The position numbers and the translations under genes are program-made. A model generated the notes under the pieces. That model was not told where the DNA came from and did no database searches. It saw nothing but the letters and a program-made list of their open reading frames with translations. From assembly GCA_007922305.1 (NCBI GenBank), contig ML677365.1, positions 16,846,281 to 16,910,280 of the forward strand: DNA of 64,000 nt, in the 5' to 3' direction. Of the stretch, positions 31,761 through 42,655 are shown one piece after another; within the stretch, counting starts at the first letter, position 1; each line of letters starts with the position of its first letter. This DNA comes from Dermatemys mawii (lineage: Eukaryota > Chordata > Testudines > Dermatemydidae).

Positions 31761-33477
31761 CCTTATAAATCCATGTTTCTTGATCTTCAGATCTGCGATC
31801 ACTAACTTAGTGATTGTAAAACTCAACACTAACTCTATTAACAATTACCTCTTAAAAGAGTAATACTCTTCTCTAACTTGCTGAGCCTCTTGAATCCAAA
31901 GGCGACTCACATCCATTTGTGGTCAGCAGTTTGAACTAACCGAGACAGCAACTGCTGCTGGGCCCCCTTTCATAGCCCCGCCCTCAGAATGTGCTTGAAT
32001 TGTGAAGGAAAGACGGGGCGGGGGGGAGGATGAGCACCCTAATAGGCACTACTAGGAGAAGGCTGCATTGCTCAATGGCACCACATGGCATATATCCCAA
32101 CAGTGGGAATATGCAGAGGACACTCAAAGAAGGAAGGAAATTTTGAGGTAAACATAGCTACATTTTCCTATTCTTCTTATGCAAGGTCCACTGATCTGCT
32201 ACAATAGGATTTTCACAGCACTCTAGCTACAAGGTAGGAAGTAGGATCATCTTTTAGACATATAAAACAAGGGGAAATACATATCCTCAATCTTTCCTTA
32301 GGTGCTAAGGCATGAAGACGACTTGTACTGAAAAAAAGATATTGGTTGAAGACTGGATAACTAACATAGCATTTGGTAAATGTACGTATTGATGGCCATG
32401 TGACCACTTAACTGATCTCTTTATAAGAGAGCCATGACTTCTCTGCCCCAACATTGTCAGTACTCCTGCAGATCAGATTTGTGTGTTTCACAAAAGGAAG
32501 AATATTTCTCAAATTTACTTCAAAAATGCATGGTATAACAGTTCTGACGATAACTTGTCTGAATTAGATGTACAATACCAGGTTTAATCTGAGAAAGCTC
32601 CCAACTTAATAACTACTATTTCTAATCAGAAAACTTTACCAGAAGTGTACTTCTATGGATAATAAGTATTAAACTGCTGTAGCAGATGTCATTGGGATAG
32701 TGCGGGAGGGGCAAGAATGAGGTTCCAAGGTGGAGCTCTATAACCTTGTGGGGATGGAATCAGGGTAGTTGCCCTATGGAAGCATTCAATGTTGAGATTT
32801 CTCCGAGCAAAAAGGTCAAGTCATTTTAGTATAATGTTCTCAGCATGTTCAAGGAAAGCAAGTTTTGTACAATCTCATACACTTACATTAGAGCTTTCCT
32901 GGAGAAATTCAAGGCTGTGCTTCATTTGTTTAATGTGTTAGTTGAGCCTTGGACTCTGCTTCAGTCAGTACAATTAGTTTTATTTGTTGACTTCTTTCTC
33001 AACTCAATTAGAGTGATAATCACTTCATCCAAGTATCTTATTTTGAACCTGTCTGGTGTTTGATGGAAGACTGATTTTTGCAATAGCAGACCTCCTTTGT
33101 GAAGTAGAGACACTGAAAGGTCTAATGCAAGGTGTTAAATGGCGTGAATTTCCATTTTCCTTAAACTCAATTAATATTACCACAATCAAGGAAGAGTCCC
33201 AAAGTAAAAGCTGGAGACAAAGGGCCACCAGCTGGCGCATAGCAATCCACAGTGATAACTGGGGAAAACAGACCAATACTGAGCTTTAAATATGGCAGGA
33301 AATCCCCATTCTTCTATTATGATATCTTCCCAGGAAACATGAGGAGGGATAAATAGCTATTAGCTTACCTAGGGCCGCTGCAGATCTCTCAAACTTAGTT
33401 TCACTCGGCCTAAAAGAGCCTATCCTCTCTATTATAGTTTTTTTTGTTTTGTTTTAGCGTTGCATGAGGGAGCGCGA
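31761..33477. other. Intronic sequence without recognised feature
   Basis: No defined repeat or exon recognised. About 32030-32125 (AGTGGGAATATGCAGAGG) resembles a recurrent turtle repeat end. A polypurine or polypyrimidine bias is absent. Confidence 0.4.
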
Positions 33478-33481
33478 GTAC

Positions 33482-33505
33482 ACAGACACACACACACACA
33501 TACAC
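33482..33505. repeat. CA microsatellite
   Basis: A CAGACACACACACACACA run. Confidence 0.9.
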
Positions 33506-33525
33506 AAGCCCATGCTGTTGCACGA

Positions 33526-33735
33526 CTGTAATTCATAAAGTCAAAATGGCTAAGAACTTAAAAACTGAAGAGTAACAGATCACAAATACTGACTGAACCC
33601 AGTGATCACAAATACTGACTGAACCCAGTGATCACAATACTCACAAATACTGACTGAACCCAGTGAAATTCTAAACAAAGATCTCTCAGTCATGCTTGTG
33701 GCTGTTTCTACCGCTTCATGCTAACTTAGTATAGT
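33526..33735 (+). repeat. Left copy of a local duplication (partner 35094-35255)
   Basis: GTCAAAATGGCTAAGAAC, TTAAAAACTGAAGAGTAACAG and GTGAAATTCTAAACAAAGA, then CATGCTTGTGGCTGTTTC and ATAGGCTTCAGAG, match the right copy in the same order. This copy is longer because it carries the 26-bp tandem repeat. Confidence 0.8.
33578..33664. repeat. 26-bp tandem repeat, about 3.3 copies
   Basis: Unit GATCACAAATACTGACTG plus AACCCAGT. Copies start at 33578 and 33604, a partial one at 33630, and a 24-base one at 33641. Confidence 0.95.
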
Positions 33736-34115
33736 ATAGGCTTCAGAGTGATGTGTGGTGTTATTGCGTGTGCTAATGGCGTTGCTGGATTGTGTTCATT
33801 TGTGGGTAGGAAGAGGTGTACCGAGATAGTTGTGTCATTTTGTGCAGGTGGCAAATGAGGGAGTGTGCGCTGTGGTAAGGGGCTGTATGTGTTTGGGGTC
33901 ACTGTGCATGCTCGTTGTGTTGTTGTAGGGGTGGCTGTGTTGATGTGTGCATGATTGGGTTTGATCTGTGTTGATTTGTGAAGCTGGCAGTTGAGCACAT
34001 GGGCCAAGTAATCCACAATCTATGCAGTCTCCCTCACACAACTAATGACATTGTTGCATGAAAATTAGCTACAGAGGAATGATGGCGATTGGCTGTTATT
34101 TCTAATATAACAATG
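33736..34115. other. GT-rich segment, class unknown
   Basis: A 300-base stretch strongly enriched in G and T on the plus strand (many TGTG and GTTG words). It produces chance frames on the minus strand at 33726-34041. No recognised gene. Confidence 0.45.
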
Positions 34116-34123
34116 GTCTAGAG

Positions 34124-35045
34124 CAGGGGTGGGCAAACTTTTTGGCCCGAGGGTCACATTGGGGTTATAAATTGTGTGGAGGGCCGGGCAGGGAAGGCGG
34201 TGCCTCCCCAAGCAGCCTGACCCCGCCCCCACCCGACCCCCACCCAATTCCCACCCCCTGACTCCCCTCCTCAGAACCCCTGACCCATTCACCCCCCCGC
34301 TCCTGTCCCCTCATTGACCCCCTCCAGACACCCCCCACTCTAACTGCCCCCCAGAACCCTACCGCCTAAGCCCCCCATTCTTTGTTCCCTGACTGCCCCC
34401 ACCCTAACCACCACCCCGGGGACCCCACTCCCCCCATTTAATGTTCAGGGAACATTTAAGCCACCCTGCTTTGTTCCCTGACTGCCCCCACCTGAGATCC
34501 CCCCACCTCGACCACCACCACCCGAGGACCCCATCACCTAAGCCCTCCACCTTACCTTACTCAGTTGGGCACTCCTTCACCAGGCTCCGCAGGGCCCCGC
34601 GGCTCCCCGCGCTGCCCCCGGCCAGGGAGCACGGGGCCCAGCGGCAGCCGCTCTGGGCCTGGCCAGCAAGCCCAGGGCCGCGCAGCTCCCCGCGCTCCAC
34701 CCGGCCCCCGTCTGGAGTGCGGGGACCCACGGCGTGCGCGCTCGGCCCGGCACCTGGGAGCGCAGGGCCCAGCTGCAGCTGCGCTGGGCCCGGCCAGCAA
34801 GTGCAGGGCCCTGCAGCTCCCCACACTCCACCCCGCCCCTGGCCAGGGAGCGTGGGGCCCTGCGGCTCCCTGTGCTTGGCATGCCCCCGGCCAGAGCACA
34901 GGGAACTGTGACCCGGCACGCCACGCTTGGCCCAGCACCTGGGCCGGGAGTGTGGGGCTAGTGGCCCTGCCTCCCAGCCCGCGGGCCAGATTAAAATGGC
35001 CGGCAGGCCACATGTGGCTCGCAGGCCATGGTTCACCCACCCCTG
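34124..35045 (+). mobile_element. hAT-type nonautonomous element, copy D (922 bp, complete)
   Basis: Termini CAGGGGTGGGCAAACTTTTT and TGGTTCACCCACCCCTG, with exact 8-bp target duplication GTCTAGAG (34116-34123 and 35046-35053). The right half (about 34570-34980) is very GC- and CpG-rich and internally repetitive, with a roughly 90-120-bp period built on GGCCAGGGAGC and GCCCGGCCAGCAAG words. Six overlapping long frames (up to 176 codons) on both strands come from this composition. Confidence 0.94.
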
Positions 35046-35093
35046 GTCTAGAGAGCATAGACTCTTCCCTTTACTGCAACTGAACATCCCACC

Positions 35094-35255
35094 GGTGTAA
35101 TTCTGTAAGTCAAAATAGCTAAGAATTTAAAAACTGGACAGTAACAGCTCATGAAATCCAGTGTGATTCCATCCAGTGATATTCTGAACAAAAAGAGCCC
35201 TCAACCATGCTTTTGGAGCTGTTCCATCACTTCACACTTGCACATAATAGGCTTC
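35094..35255 (+). repeat. Right copy of a local duplication (partner 33526-33735)
   Basis: GTGTAATTCTGTAAGTCAAAA, TAGCTAAGAATTTAAAAACTG, GACAGTAACAG, then GTGATATTCTGAACAAAAAG and AACCATGCTTTTGGAGCTG, line up with the left copy. The 26-bp tandem repeat is absent. Confidence 0.8.
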
Positions 35256-35480
35256 AGAGAGACTATCCTAGAATCTTATTATATAGATTTAATCTCCTAC
35301 CTCTGGTTCAGACAACTGCCTTTCTTCCCCTAAGGAGGAAGAATTCCCTATTTTTTCTTTATATGGGCATGCACACCTGAAGGAACCAGTACAAATATTT
35401 GTCTTGGTGCTTTCTGCATTAATCTGCTATGCTGCACTCTAAGAGGTGAACAGGAAAACCAAGAGCTGATATTTTCTCTC
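35256..35480 (+). repeat. Segment related to 3478-3720
   Basis: GCCTTTCTTCCCCTAAGGAGG and CTTTCTGCATTAATCTGCTATG match 3531-3552 and 3625-3645 in the same order and spacing class. Confidence 0.55.
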
Positions 35481-36759
35481 TTGATGCACTCTCTGAAGGT
35501 GAGCAGGGGAAAACATGCTGGTTTTATTTATTTCCCTTTTGGAAGTTTGTTTCTAAGATCCTGCTTTGGAGTGGGGGGAGCAAAACTGGATTCAGACATT
35601 GTTCCAAAACTATTTCAAGTGTTAGTGTTTTCATGCCTTCAGAAAGGCTGGACACAGTGCATCCCCTACCGAATTCCCAGGGAACAAATCTTGGTGCAGG
35701 ATGGGCTCCTCACAGAGACCATTCATTCTATTGTATAGGGTCCACGTGGGCCAGATGGGTCTGTGTTTCTCCTAGAGATTGCTTATCAGTAGGGATCGCC
35801 TCGAGTGGGAGGCACAGGTTATAGACATGGCAGCAGGGGAAAAGAGCTGGGTCCAAAGGTCCCTCACTTCACTCTCTGATATTATCGGTGTTCAATCTGC
35901 ATCAAGTGCCCAAGGAGAAGCAATACAGGAAGAGGTGTCTGAGCTCCACAGTCAGAAGCTGCAGGTGCAGACTACAGGGACTCAGGTGTGATCTCCCACC
36001 TGGAGCCCTGCCCTCTTAGCTTCACAGTCCTCACTGAGATGGGAGAATTGGCTGCCAGCCCTGGAGCAGACAACTCTAATTCTGTCTGGCTATCTTCCAG
36101 GCAGGCTGCTGCAAACACCTCAGAAGAGGGGGTGAGGGGACAACCTTCCCAAATGGCAAGTGCAGCCCTGGGACACAGCTGGGTATTGGATGGACATGTC
36201 ACTGAGTCAAACCATTAAGTTTGAGATTTCCCTCTGAAAAGCTTTGCAGCAGAGAAGACCTCTGGCACTGGGGAGGCAGAGAAAATGGAGGGAACCCCAG
36301 GGGCACAGCATGGCCCTGCTACCAGTGACTGACAGATCTGGTTTCACTGGGATTATATAAAGGAAAACAGTTTATTCCCTGAATTAATGAAACTCAAGAT
36401 AGTTATACTGTATTTTGTGTATCCATATTGCATTTGGCTTTAAGAAATGTTAGCCAGAAAAACAGTCACCTGACAGAATATTCAACTATTGTAAATTAGG
36501 GTGCAGATTAAACACAACAACAGCTACCAATCTTAATTTTACTTAACAACAATTAGAGAACTTTAACTTTCCCAGGGTTCAAAACTCAGGCTTCTGTTGA
36601 AGGGATGAACAATTCAGTAGTTATATACCTAGCTCCATGTTATCTGAAAATTCTTCACACAAGGTGTTTCAGCACTATCAGTACAAGGTCTGTGTGTTCT
36701 GCAGAGCCAACCAACGCTAACTGATCAAGAGACTAAATCTTTTTAAAGCATAGATGTCT
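35481..36759. other. Intronic sequence without recognised feature
   Basis: No defined repeat recognised. Moderate GC with short open frames (60-85 codons) lacking family resemblance. Confidence 0.4.
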
Positions 36760-36761
36760 AC

Positions 36762-36835
36762 AACCCTCCTGGAACTGATACACACTGAGGATTTCACAGC
36801 ATTATTGACCTGGGAAGCCTTTTTACCCTCAGTAA
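36762..36835 (+). repeat. Short dispersed repeat (partner 39378-39450)
   Basis: CCTCCTGGAACTGATACACAC, GGATTTCACAGCATTATTGAC and CTGGGAAGCCTTTTTA match CCCTCCCTACTGGAGCTGTC, GGATTTCACAGCATTATTTAC and CTGGGCAGTCTTTTTA at the partner site. Confidence 0.7.
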
Positions 36836-37492
36836 GTTATTTTAGGCAACTTTCTGCGAGCAAGGAAATCTCTTTAGGTGTTGTCTTGATCACTGCACAA
36901 GTCCTTCTTACAACACAACACAAAACAGATAACTATTAAGTGGCAACAAGAAAGATTTGTCAGCTTTCATTTTTTGCCTACTGTTTTCAATCCTTCTCTT
37001 CTCTACAGATCATTGCAAAACTACGGTTAGAAATATGGCTGAATATCAAGACTATCTATCCTGTCTAACTTCTGTGTGGCTGAATGTTCTGCGTAAACAA
37101 TAAATTACACAGACCATTCACTTAGACAGAAATTATGAGACTAAATCAACATATTGCCTTCTCTATCACTCTACATATTTTGTCTTTTAGGCAATTCTTT
37201 ACACTGTAGAGAAGCAAAGCATTATACACAAAATAGGCAAGTGCACTACCAGAATGGAAAGGAAAAAAATGCACGATATCTCACACTTAAAACAATTATT
37301 CTTTGTTTGTTTTAAAATCTTTTACAGTATAAGCTCTTCAGTTTCAGGAATGTGCCAGGTATCAAACAACAAGCTTGAACTCAACATATACTGCCATATG
37401 TTCCACAGCAACCTTCCTGGATTTGTGTAGCTCAATCACAAAGTGAGACAAAGTGCTGGTGTATGATTCTAGCCTTAGGTTACTTAAACTGA

Positions 37493-38494
37493 GGCCTTGT
37501 CTACACTACAGCTAAGTCAAACTAATTTAGGTCGACTTACAATCTCCACAGTAATTACTGCAGTGCTTCAGGTGCACACTACTCTCTCTGTTGGTGGTGC
37601 ATGTACCCACTAGGAGCATTTCCACTTGCTTAACTGTGTGAGACATTTTGGGGTGCTGACAGCTGGAGGATAACCCCCGACACTGCCAGGGCTGTCAGCC
37701 CTGCGTGGAATTCACAGCTGGCACCCTACCTACTCCTGGGGCTGACTGCCAAGTTGTGAGCCAGGCGCAGGCCTCCATTTCAGAGTGGGAAGCCTATCAA
37801 CAGTGAAACTGACATTTTTATCAGTTTCATGGGTGCTAATATTTCACATTTGGTTTCCAGCTCTGGCTCTCAGCCCCAGGCAGGGCTCACAGCTGGAGTT
37901 CTTCATCCTCTTCTCCACCCCACTCCCCATCTGACAGCTGGAGCTGGAGATCAAATATGAAATAACTGCAGCTGTGAAACTGACAGGAATGTCAATTTCA
38001 CTTCTGAGAGGCTCCTTGTTGTGAAATTGAACCCAGTGCTGGGCTCATAGCAGGGGCTGTGAGTCCTGGGATTTTGGGGGGTCGGGGAGGGTGGGAGTTC
38101 CAGCTGTGAACCCTGAGGCTGTCAGCCCCACGGTGTGAGGCTCCTGCCCAGCACCCAGCTAATAGCTCAGGCTGTCAGCACTGGTGATGGGGGAGGGCTC
38201 CACCTATAGACCTGGCACCCAGCTGACAGCCTGACTTGGGCTATCAGCACCAGGGGAGAGGGTGGCTGACTGCCAACAGGTGATGTAAGTAACAGAGTGT
38301 CTACATGGACACTGCATCACCCTAATTACATTGACCTAAGTGCTGCACCTCTCGTGGCGGTAGAGTTATTAAGACAATGTAATGGGCAACTTACATCAGT
38401 GGGAGCACCACTGTAGTATAGACACTGACAGTGTTAGTGTTAGGTCAACATAAGCTGCTTTACCTCAATCTAGCTTTGTAATCTAGACCAGGCC
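37493..38494. mobile_element. PIF/Harbinger-like nonautonomous element (about 1 kb)
   Basis: Termini GGCCTTGTCTACACTACAG and, inverted, GGCCTGGTCTAGATTACAAAG, flanked by the trinucleotide TGA on both sides (37490-37492 and 38495-38497). A 3-bp T-N-A duplication suggests Harbinger. The interior has recurring CTGACAGC/GCTGTCAGC words and no transposase frame. The terminal TGTCTACACTA motif is common in turtle and crocodile MITEs. Superfamily is inferred from the duplication length only. Confidence 0.7.
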
Positions 38495-38497
38495 TGA

Positions 38498-39301
38498 CAA
38501 TCAGCTATCTTAGGCCCCTGGTTTTGAGGCCTGTAAAAAGCTACATATTTTGTTTTCAAAACAAATGCTAAAATTGTACTTTTACTACGAAAAATTATGT
38601 TCAAATGATACCCTCTTACTGAAAAGAGCAGTATTAAATTGCCTCTCTGGAGTAAGAAACATACTTTTGTCACCAAAATTGGGTAAATTTATACTACTTG
38701 TTACTCTGCTGATATGGTTAACCTGGATTCTAGTCTGACTTCTGTATCAGACTTGTTAACTAAACTCTAACTACAAGATCAAATTATGCCTTCAGTTCCA
38801 CCTGCAGAACTGTCAACATAACAGGGTTGCACAAATATAACAGAAGGCTGACGTGTCCCTGCAGAATTACTACTACTGGTAATGACCCACAATTCAGAAA
38901 TACAACATTATCTTCCAGCTTTCCAGATTAAATCCGCAGCACCTTCAGTCTGGGAGAGAGGAGTAGAAGCCTACTCAAACTTATCAGATTTGTTACAGTA
39001 AGGCACTGACAGATCAAGAGAACATTTCTGCAGTAATTTTTCAAGGAAAGAACCATGCTTCAACATTTGCCTCTTCCAAATAGAATTGGGACTACTCACT
39101 TAAGTGATCCTTTTTGTGATCACATTTTTATTGATTTTCATAAAGGAACAGATAATAAAACTTATAAAAGAATAAACATAAGTGCTCATAATACATAAAT
39201 GTTGCACAATTAGGTCCTAAATCAACAATTGCAGGGTTTCCTATTCATATGGTTAAAACAAAATAGCAATACTCTTGCATGTTTAAGAGTTTTGTGTATT
39301 T
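38498..39301. other. Intronic sequence without recognised feature
   Basis: AT-rich, nothing recognised. Confidence 0.45.
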
Positions 39302-39597
39302 TATATTTATTTTATATATATATTTTATATATATATATACACACATATATATATACACACACACACAAACACCCCCCTCCCTACTGGAGCTGTCACACAT
39401 TGTGGATTTCACAGCATTATTTACCTGGGCAGTCTTTTTATATGAACAGTTTAAACAGATTACATGATTATATTTATATATATATATATATACATACATA
39501 CACACACACACACATATATACATACATACACACACACACACATATATACATACATACACACACACACACATATATATATATATACACACACACATAC
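39302..39597. repeat. Compound TA/CA microsatellite with higher-order CATA blocks
   Basis: TATATATA runs alternate with CACACACA at 39302-39370 and 39465-39597. In the second part a CATATATACATACATACAC block recurs about every 35 bases. The 39378-39450 dispersed repeat sits between the two parts. The 137-codon Tyr/Ile/His/Thr frame at 39229-39642 is simple sequence, not a gene. Confidence 0.95.
39378..39450 (+). repeat. Short dispersed repeat (partner 36762-36835)
   Basis: See the partner: GGATTTCACAGCATTATTTAC and CTGGGCAGTCTTTTTA are shared, with about 80 per cent identity by eye. Confidence 0.7.
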
Positions 39598-39600
39598 ACT

Positions 39601-41221
39601 CCCAGTGTTTTGATTATCCTATGCCCTCTTTTTCTCCCCTAGCTCTGCTTCATAAATCTGGCAAGTAATTTACATTTGTTATCTTTCAAACAAAGCACAG
39701 TATTATTTACTGTACTGCTTTTGTCCAACTGCAATGCATATTAAAATACCATCCTTAAATGAATATCAATCAGGAATTTAGCTCATAACATTCCAGAGGG
39801 AAAAACAAATTGTACACTGAAGACATTAGAAAGCTGTTTTATGTCCTACATCTATTGCTTGAGTAATATGATCATTTACATTTTTCAAAAGTGTAACCAG
39901 TCGAAATTGAATGAGCAATCATGGTTTCACCAGCCTAAGCATCAAGGATCTAAACCATTCAATAGATCAACACAAACAGAGTAAGACAGAGAGGACAGAG
40001 AAAATGAAGCACTTTATGCTGAAACTAAAATTAATTTGCGTTGTTAGGTTCTTTTCATAAAGTCGCACGGAGGTTTATTTCTGCTTCAATATAATAAGCT
40101 TAACCTTTTTTGAAAGTGAATGACAATCTGACGCAGTGAAGTTATCAAAGCACCTTATTCTTCAAACAATAAGCCTATCATATCAGACGTATAATTATTC
40201 ATCTCATCAGGCTTTATTAGTGATAAATAGCAGCATTTAGCTTACCAAAAATGGTCTCCATAAACTGAAGGTCAAGTTAATGCTTTCAGCAGTTTGCACT
40301 ACTGAAGTTATCCATTTAACTTAATGGCAGAGCACCATCCCTTTAGAAAGACAAAGATCCTGATTCTAATCCCAGCAGTGATTTTCTTTTCTCTGTTAAT
40401 TGTGTGTGCACACACATGCTCACCATTACGATCCCCAGAGGAAACGTGTGATGGTCTCAAAGCACAGATAAATTGGTTAAGGCTCAAATATAGCAGGTTA
40501 CATAACCAAAAACCTTAACCAGCTTCTATCCCATTCTTTTAAATTAGTTTGAGGGGCAGGGGAAAAATAATTATCAGAAAAAATTACACTAACAATTTAT
40601 TTGAATCCAAGAACAATGCAATCAAGCTGCAGTACATACTTTACGTTTTAAACAATCCCATCTGCTCAGAATCTACTATAAATATTCAAAGTAAGAACTT
40701 GCTCTTTAACTTTTACCCAAATAATTTTTCTTTGTTAGATAATTTATATTTTTAAGTCTTAAGTCTAACATTCTTCCCAACTTTGTATCCAGTATGAAAG
40801 TTATTTCAACTTCCAAAATACTGTGCAGCAGTGGGGAAAAGGTTAGGTATACTGAATCTCCTATGGAGTCTAATGCAGCAGAAGCCACCTGTCACTCTTG
40901 CTGAGAGAGTGGCACAATGTAATTCACAATAGGCCAGCAGAGTCTAGGTCTAAAAATGGAATAGAATGGCAATGGGGTGCTAAACAAGGTATTATGGGCA
41001 AGCCACTAACTGAACGCCTTCAAAACAAGAACGAATAATTCTCTAACCACATTACTTGTCCACTAAAGCTGGTTAAACAGACAAAAAAAGAAAAACATTC
41101 ACAATGAAAGTCACATTTGTCATAGAAATTTTCCAACCAACTCTGCTTGCTATTGAGCACATAAAAATTGGAGGTTAACTTGTCCTGACTCAGTTTCCAA
41201 TGACTGCATGGGAGAGAGGGG
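39601..41221. other. Intronic sequence without clearly recognised feature
   Basis: AT-rich. A stretch at 40325-40380 (GCAGAGCACCATCCCTTTAG then GATTCTAATCCCAGCAGTG) faintly resembles tRNA-type boxes A and B of an old SINE, but the core is not recognisable. Confidence 0.4.
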
Positions 41222-41244
41222 GAGGGAAATCGGTTACTAACCTG

Positions 41245-41385
41245 TTCCATAACTGCTGTTAAAGATGTGCGGCACGTGTCCATTCCACTTCAGGTGTGTG
41301 CAGGCCCAGTGCAGATGCTGTTGCACTGGTCGCACATACATCTGAAGTGGAATGGACATGTGCAATCACTCAAAGAAGATATCCC
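41245..41385. mobile_element. Palindromic MITE, class unknown
   Basis: GTGTCCATTCCACTTCAGGTG (about 41276) and its inverse CATCTGAAGTGGAATGGACATG (about 41340) form arms of about 60 bases once the weaker outer parts (CTGTTGTTAAAGATGTGC-type and GCAATCACTCAAAGAAG) are included. It corresponds to a common turtle repeat with CATTCCACTT termini. No clear target duplication. Confidence 0.75.
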
Positions 41386-42221
41386 ACTTAAAAAGTAAAA
41401 ACAGATCCTATTTTGCATTCTGCAGCTCAATATGGAGATAGAGGACAGAACTATTTAATTTTTGCCTCCTATTACACATGTAATTCAGTTGAAGTAAAGA
41501 TTAAATAAATTTCACCTTACACCCAGTTACAAAATGCCGTCTGGTTCACAATTACACAAGCGCGACCATATTGCTTTACAGTTTGTGTGGCAGAAAGAGG
41601 CTAAAGATTATATAGGCTTTGTCAGCATATGCTCTTGGGAAGAAATATAATCCTCCCCCAGCCAGAAACATGTCCAAAAGTCCAAATGTAAAAGTGATGG
41701 GTAATGGGATTTCTCCATCCAGTTCAAAAGCAAACTCCATTCATATTACTCGCTGCCATTCTGAGACTTCATAGAGTAAGTGACATTTGCTACCAAGGCT
41801 AAATAGCATTTTTAAAGTTTTTACTACTACTAACATATTACACTTTACAAGTGATTAATTCGAAGTAGAAAAGTAAGCTGCAGTATTCCTATTTAAATGG
41901 CAGGGAAACTAAGAGCCAAATTTCAAATGAGTCTCCACATGATTAAACTGGTATAACTTGTACCTTCTTCCAGTTCCCTTTGTGTTAAACTCAGCTTGCT
42001 GGAAATTTGAGTCTAAGTGCATGTAATTTATATGCAAAGATGCCAAAACCGAGCAATATGGCAAGAAAAGCAACAACAAAGTTTGTAAAAGTACAAATTA
42101 AAAGTAGGCTATCCCCTTGTTTAAAACGTACACCCTTTTCTAGTCCTGCAGTGTTGAAGTTAAATCAATGTAGACTCCCTTATTGGTCCATAACTAGCAC
42201 CACCTTGTACATCACCTCTGA
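41386..42221. other. Intronic sequence without recognised feature
   Basis: AT-rich, nothing recognised. The frame at 42007-42273 overlaps the SINE and has no family resemblance. Confidence 0.45.
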
Positions 42222-42345
42222 ACATGGCCCACAGAGGGAAATGACTGCCCAGCCTCATAAAATGGATCAGTGACAGAACTAGGAGTGGAATACAAGTTTC
42301 CTGACTCATTCCTACACTTAATCCACTGTGACTACTAGGCCAGGC
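42222..42345 (-). mobile_element. MIR-like (CORE) SINE head
   Basis: On the minus strand GCCTAGTAGTCACAGTGGATT (box A-like) is followed by GAGTCAGGAAACTTGTATTCC and TAGTTCTGTCACTGATC, then GGCAGTCATTTCCCTCTGTG. This is the order of tRNA head and core in MIR-type SINEs. Confidence 0.65.
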
Positions 42346-42456
42346 TGCTGGAGGCCTTCATCTTGCTGAAATGAGATCTCATTTGTGCCACTACGCAACA
42401 GTGCGGGAGCCAAATGATCAAAACTGTAAAAGCTGCCTTTCCACCAGTTTAGTATA

Positions 42457-42655
42457 TATGAAGATATATCTATCTCAGAACTGGAAACACCTTGAAAGGT
42501 CATTGAACCCAGTCCTGTGCCTACACTAGCAGGACCAAGTACTGTCGCCTGACAGATTTTTTGCCCCAGATCCCTAAATGGCCCCCTCAAGGACTGAACT
42601 CACAACCCTGGGTTTAGCAGGTCAATGCTCAAACTACTGAGCTATCCCTCCCCCC
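42457..42655 (-). mobile_element. tRNA-derived SINE of the turtle Cry/PolIII type
   Basis: The minus strand reads GGGGGAGGGATAGCTCAGTAG, TTTGAGCATTGACCTGC (tRNA box A region), then GGGTTGTGAGTTCAGTCC (box B), then CCTTGAGGGGGCCATTTAGGG, and a CR1-like tail CAATGACCTTTCAAGGTG. This order is the turtle tRNA-Lys-type SINE, known from hidden-necked turtles. Boxes A and B are both intact enough to recognise. The 5' end is sharp at about 42655 and the 3' end is approximate. Confidence 0.9.

Noticed and set aside
34441..35087. Six overlapping long open frames (up to 176 codons) on both strands
   Set aside because: They lie within hAT copy D, a very GC-rich, internally repetitive sequence where stops are rare. 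Products are Ala/Gly/Pro/Arg-rich on both strands, with no family resemblance.
39229..39642. 137-codon frame and its minus-strand counterpart
   Set aside because: Translation of the TA/CA microsatellite (repeating Ile-Tyr and Thr-His).
40325..40380. Possible tRNA gene or SINE (box A- and B-like words)
   Set aside because: No cloverleaf can be folded by eye and the SINE core is absent; too weak to call.
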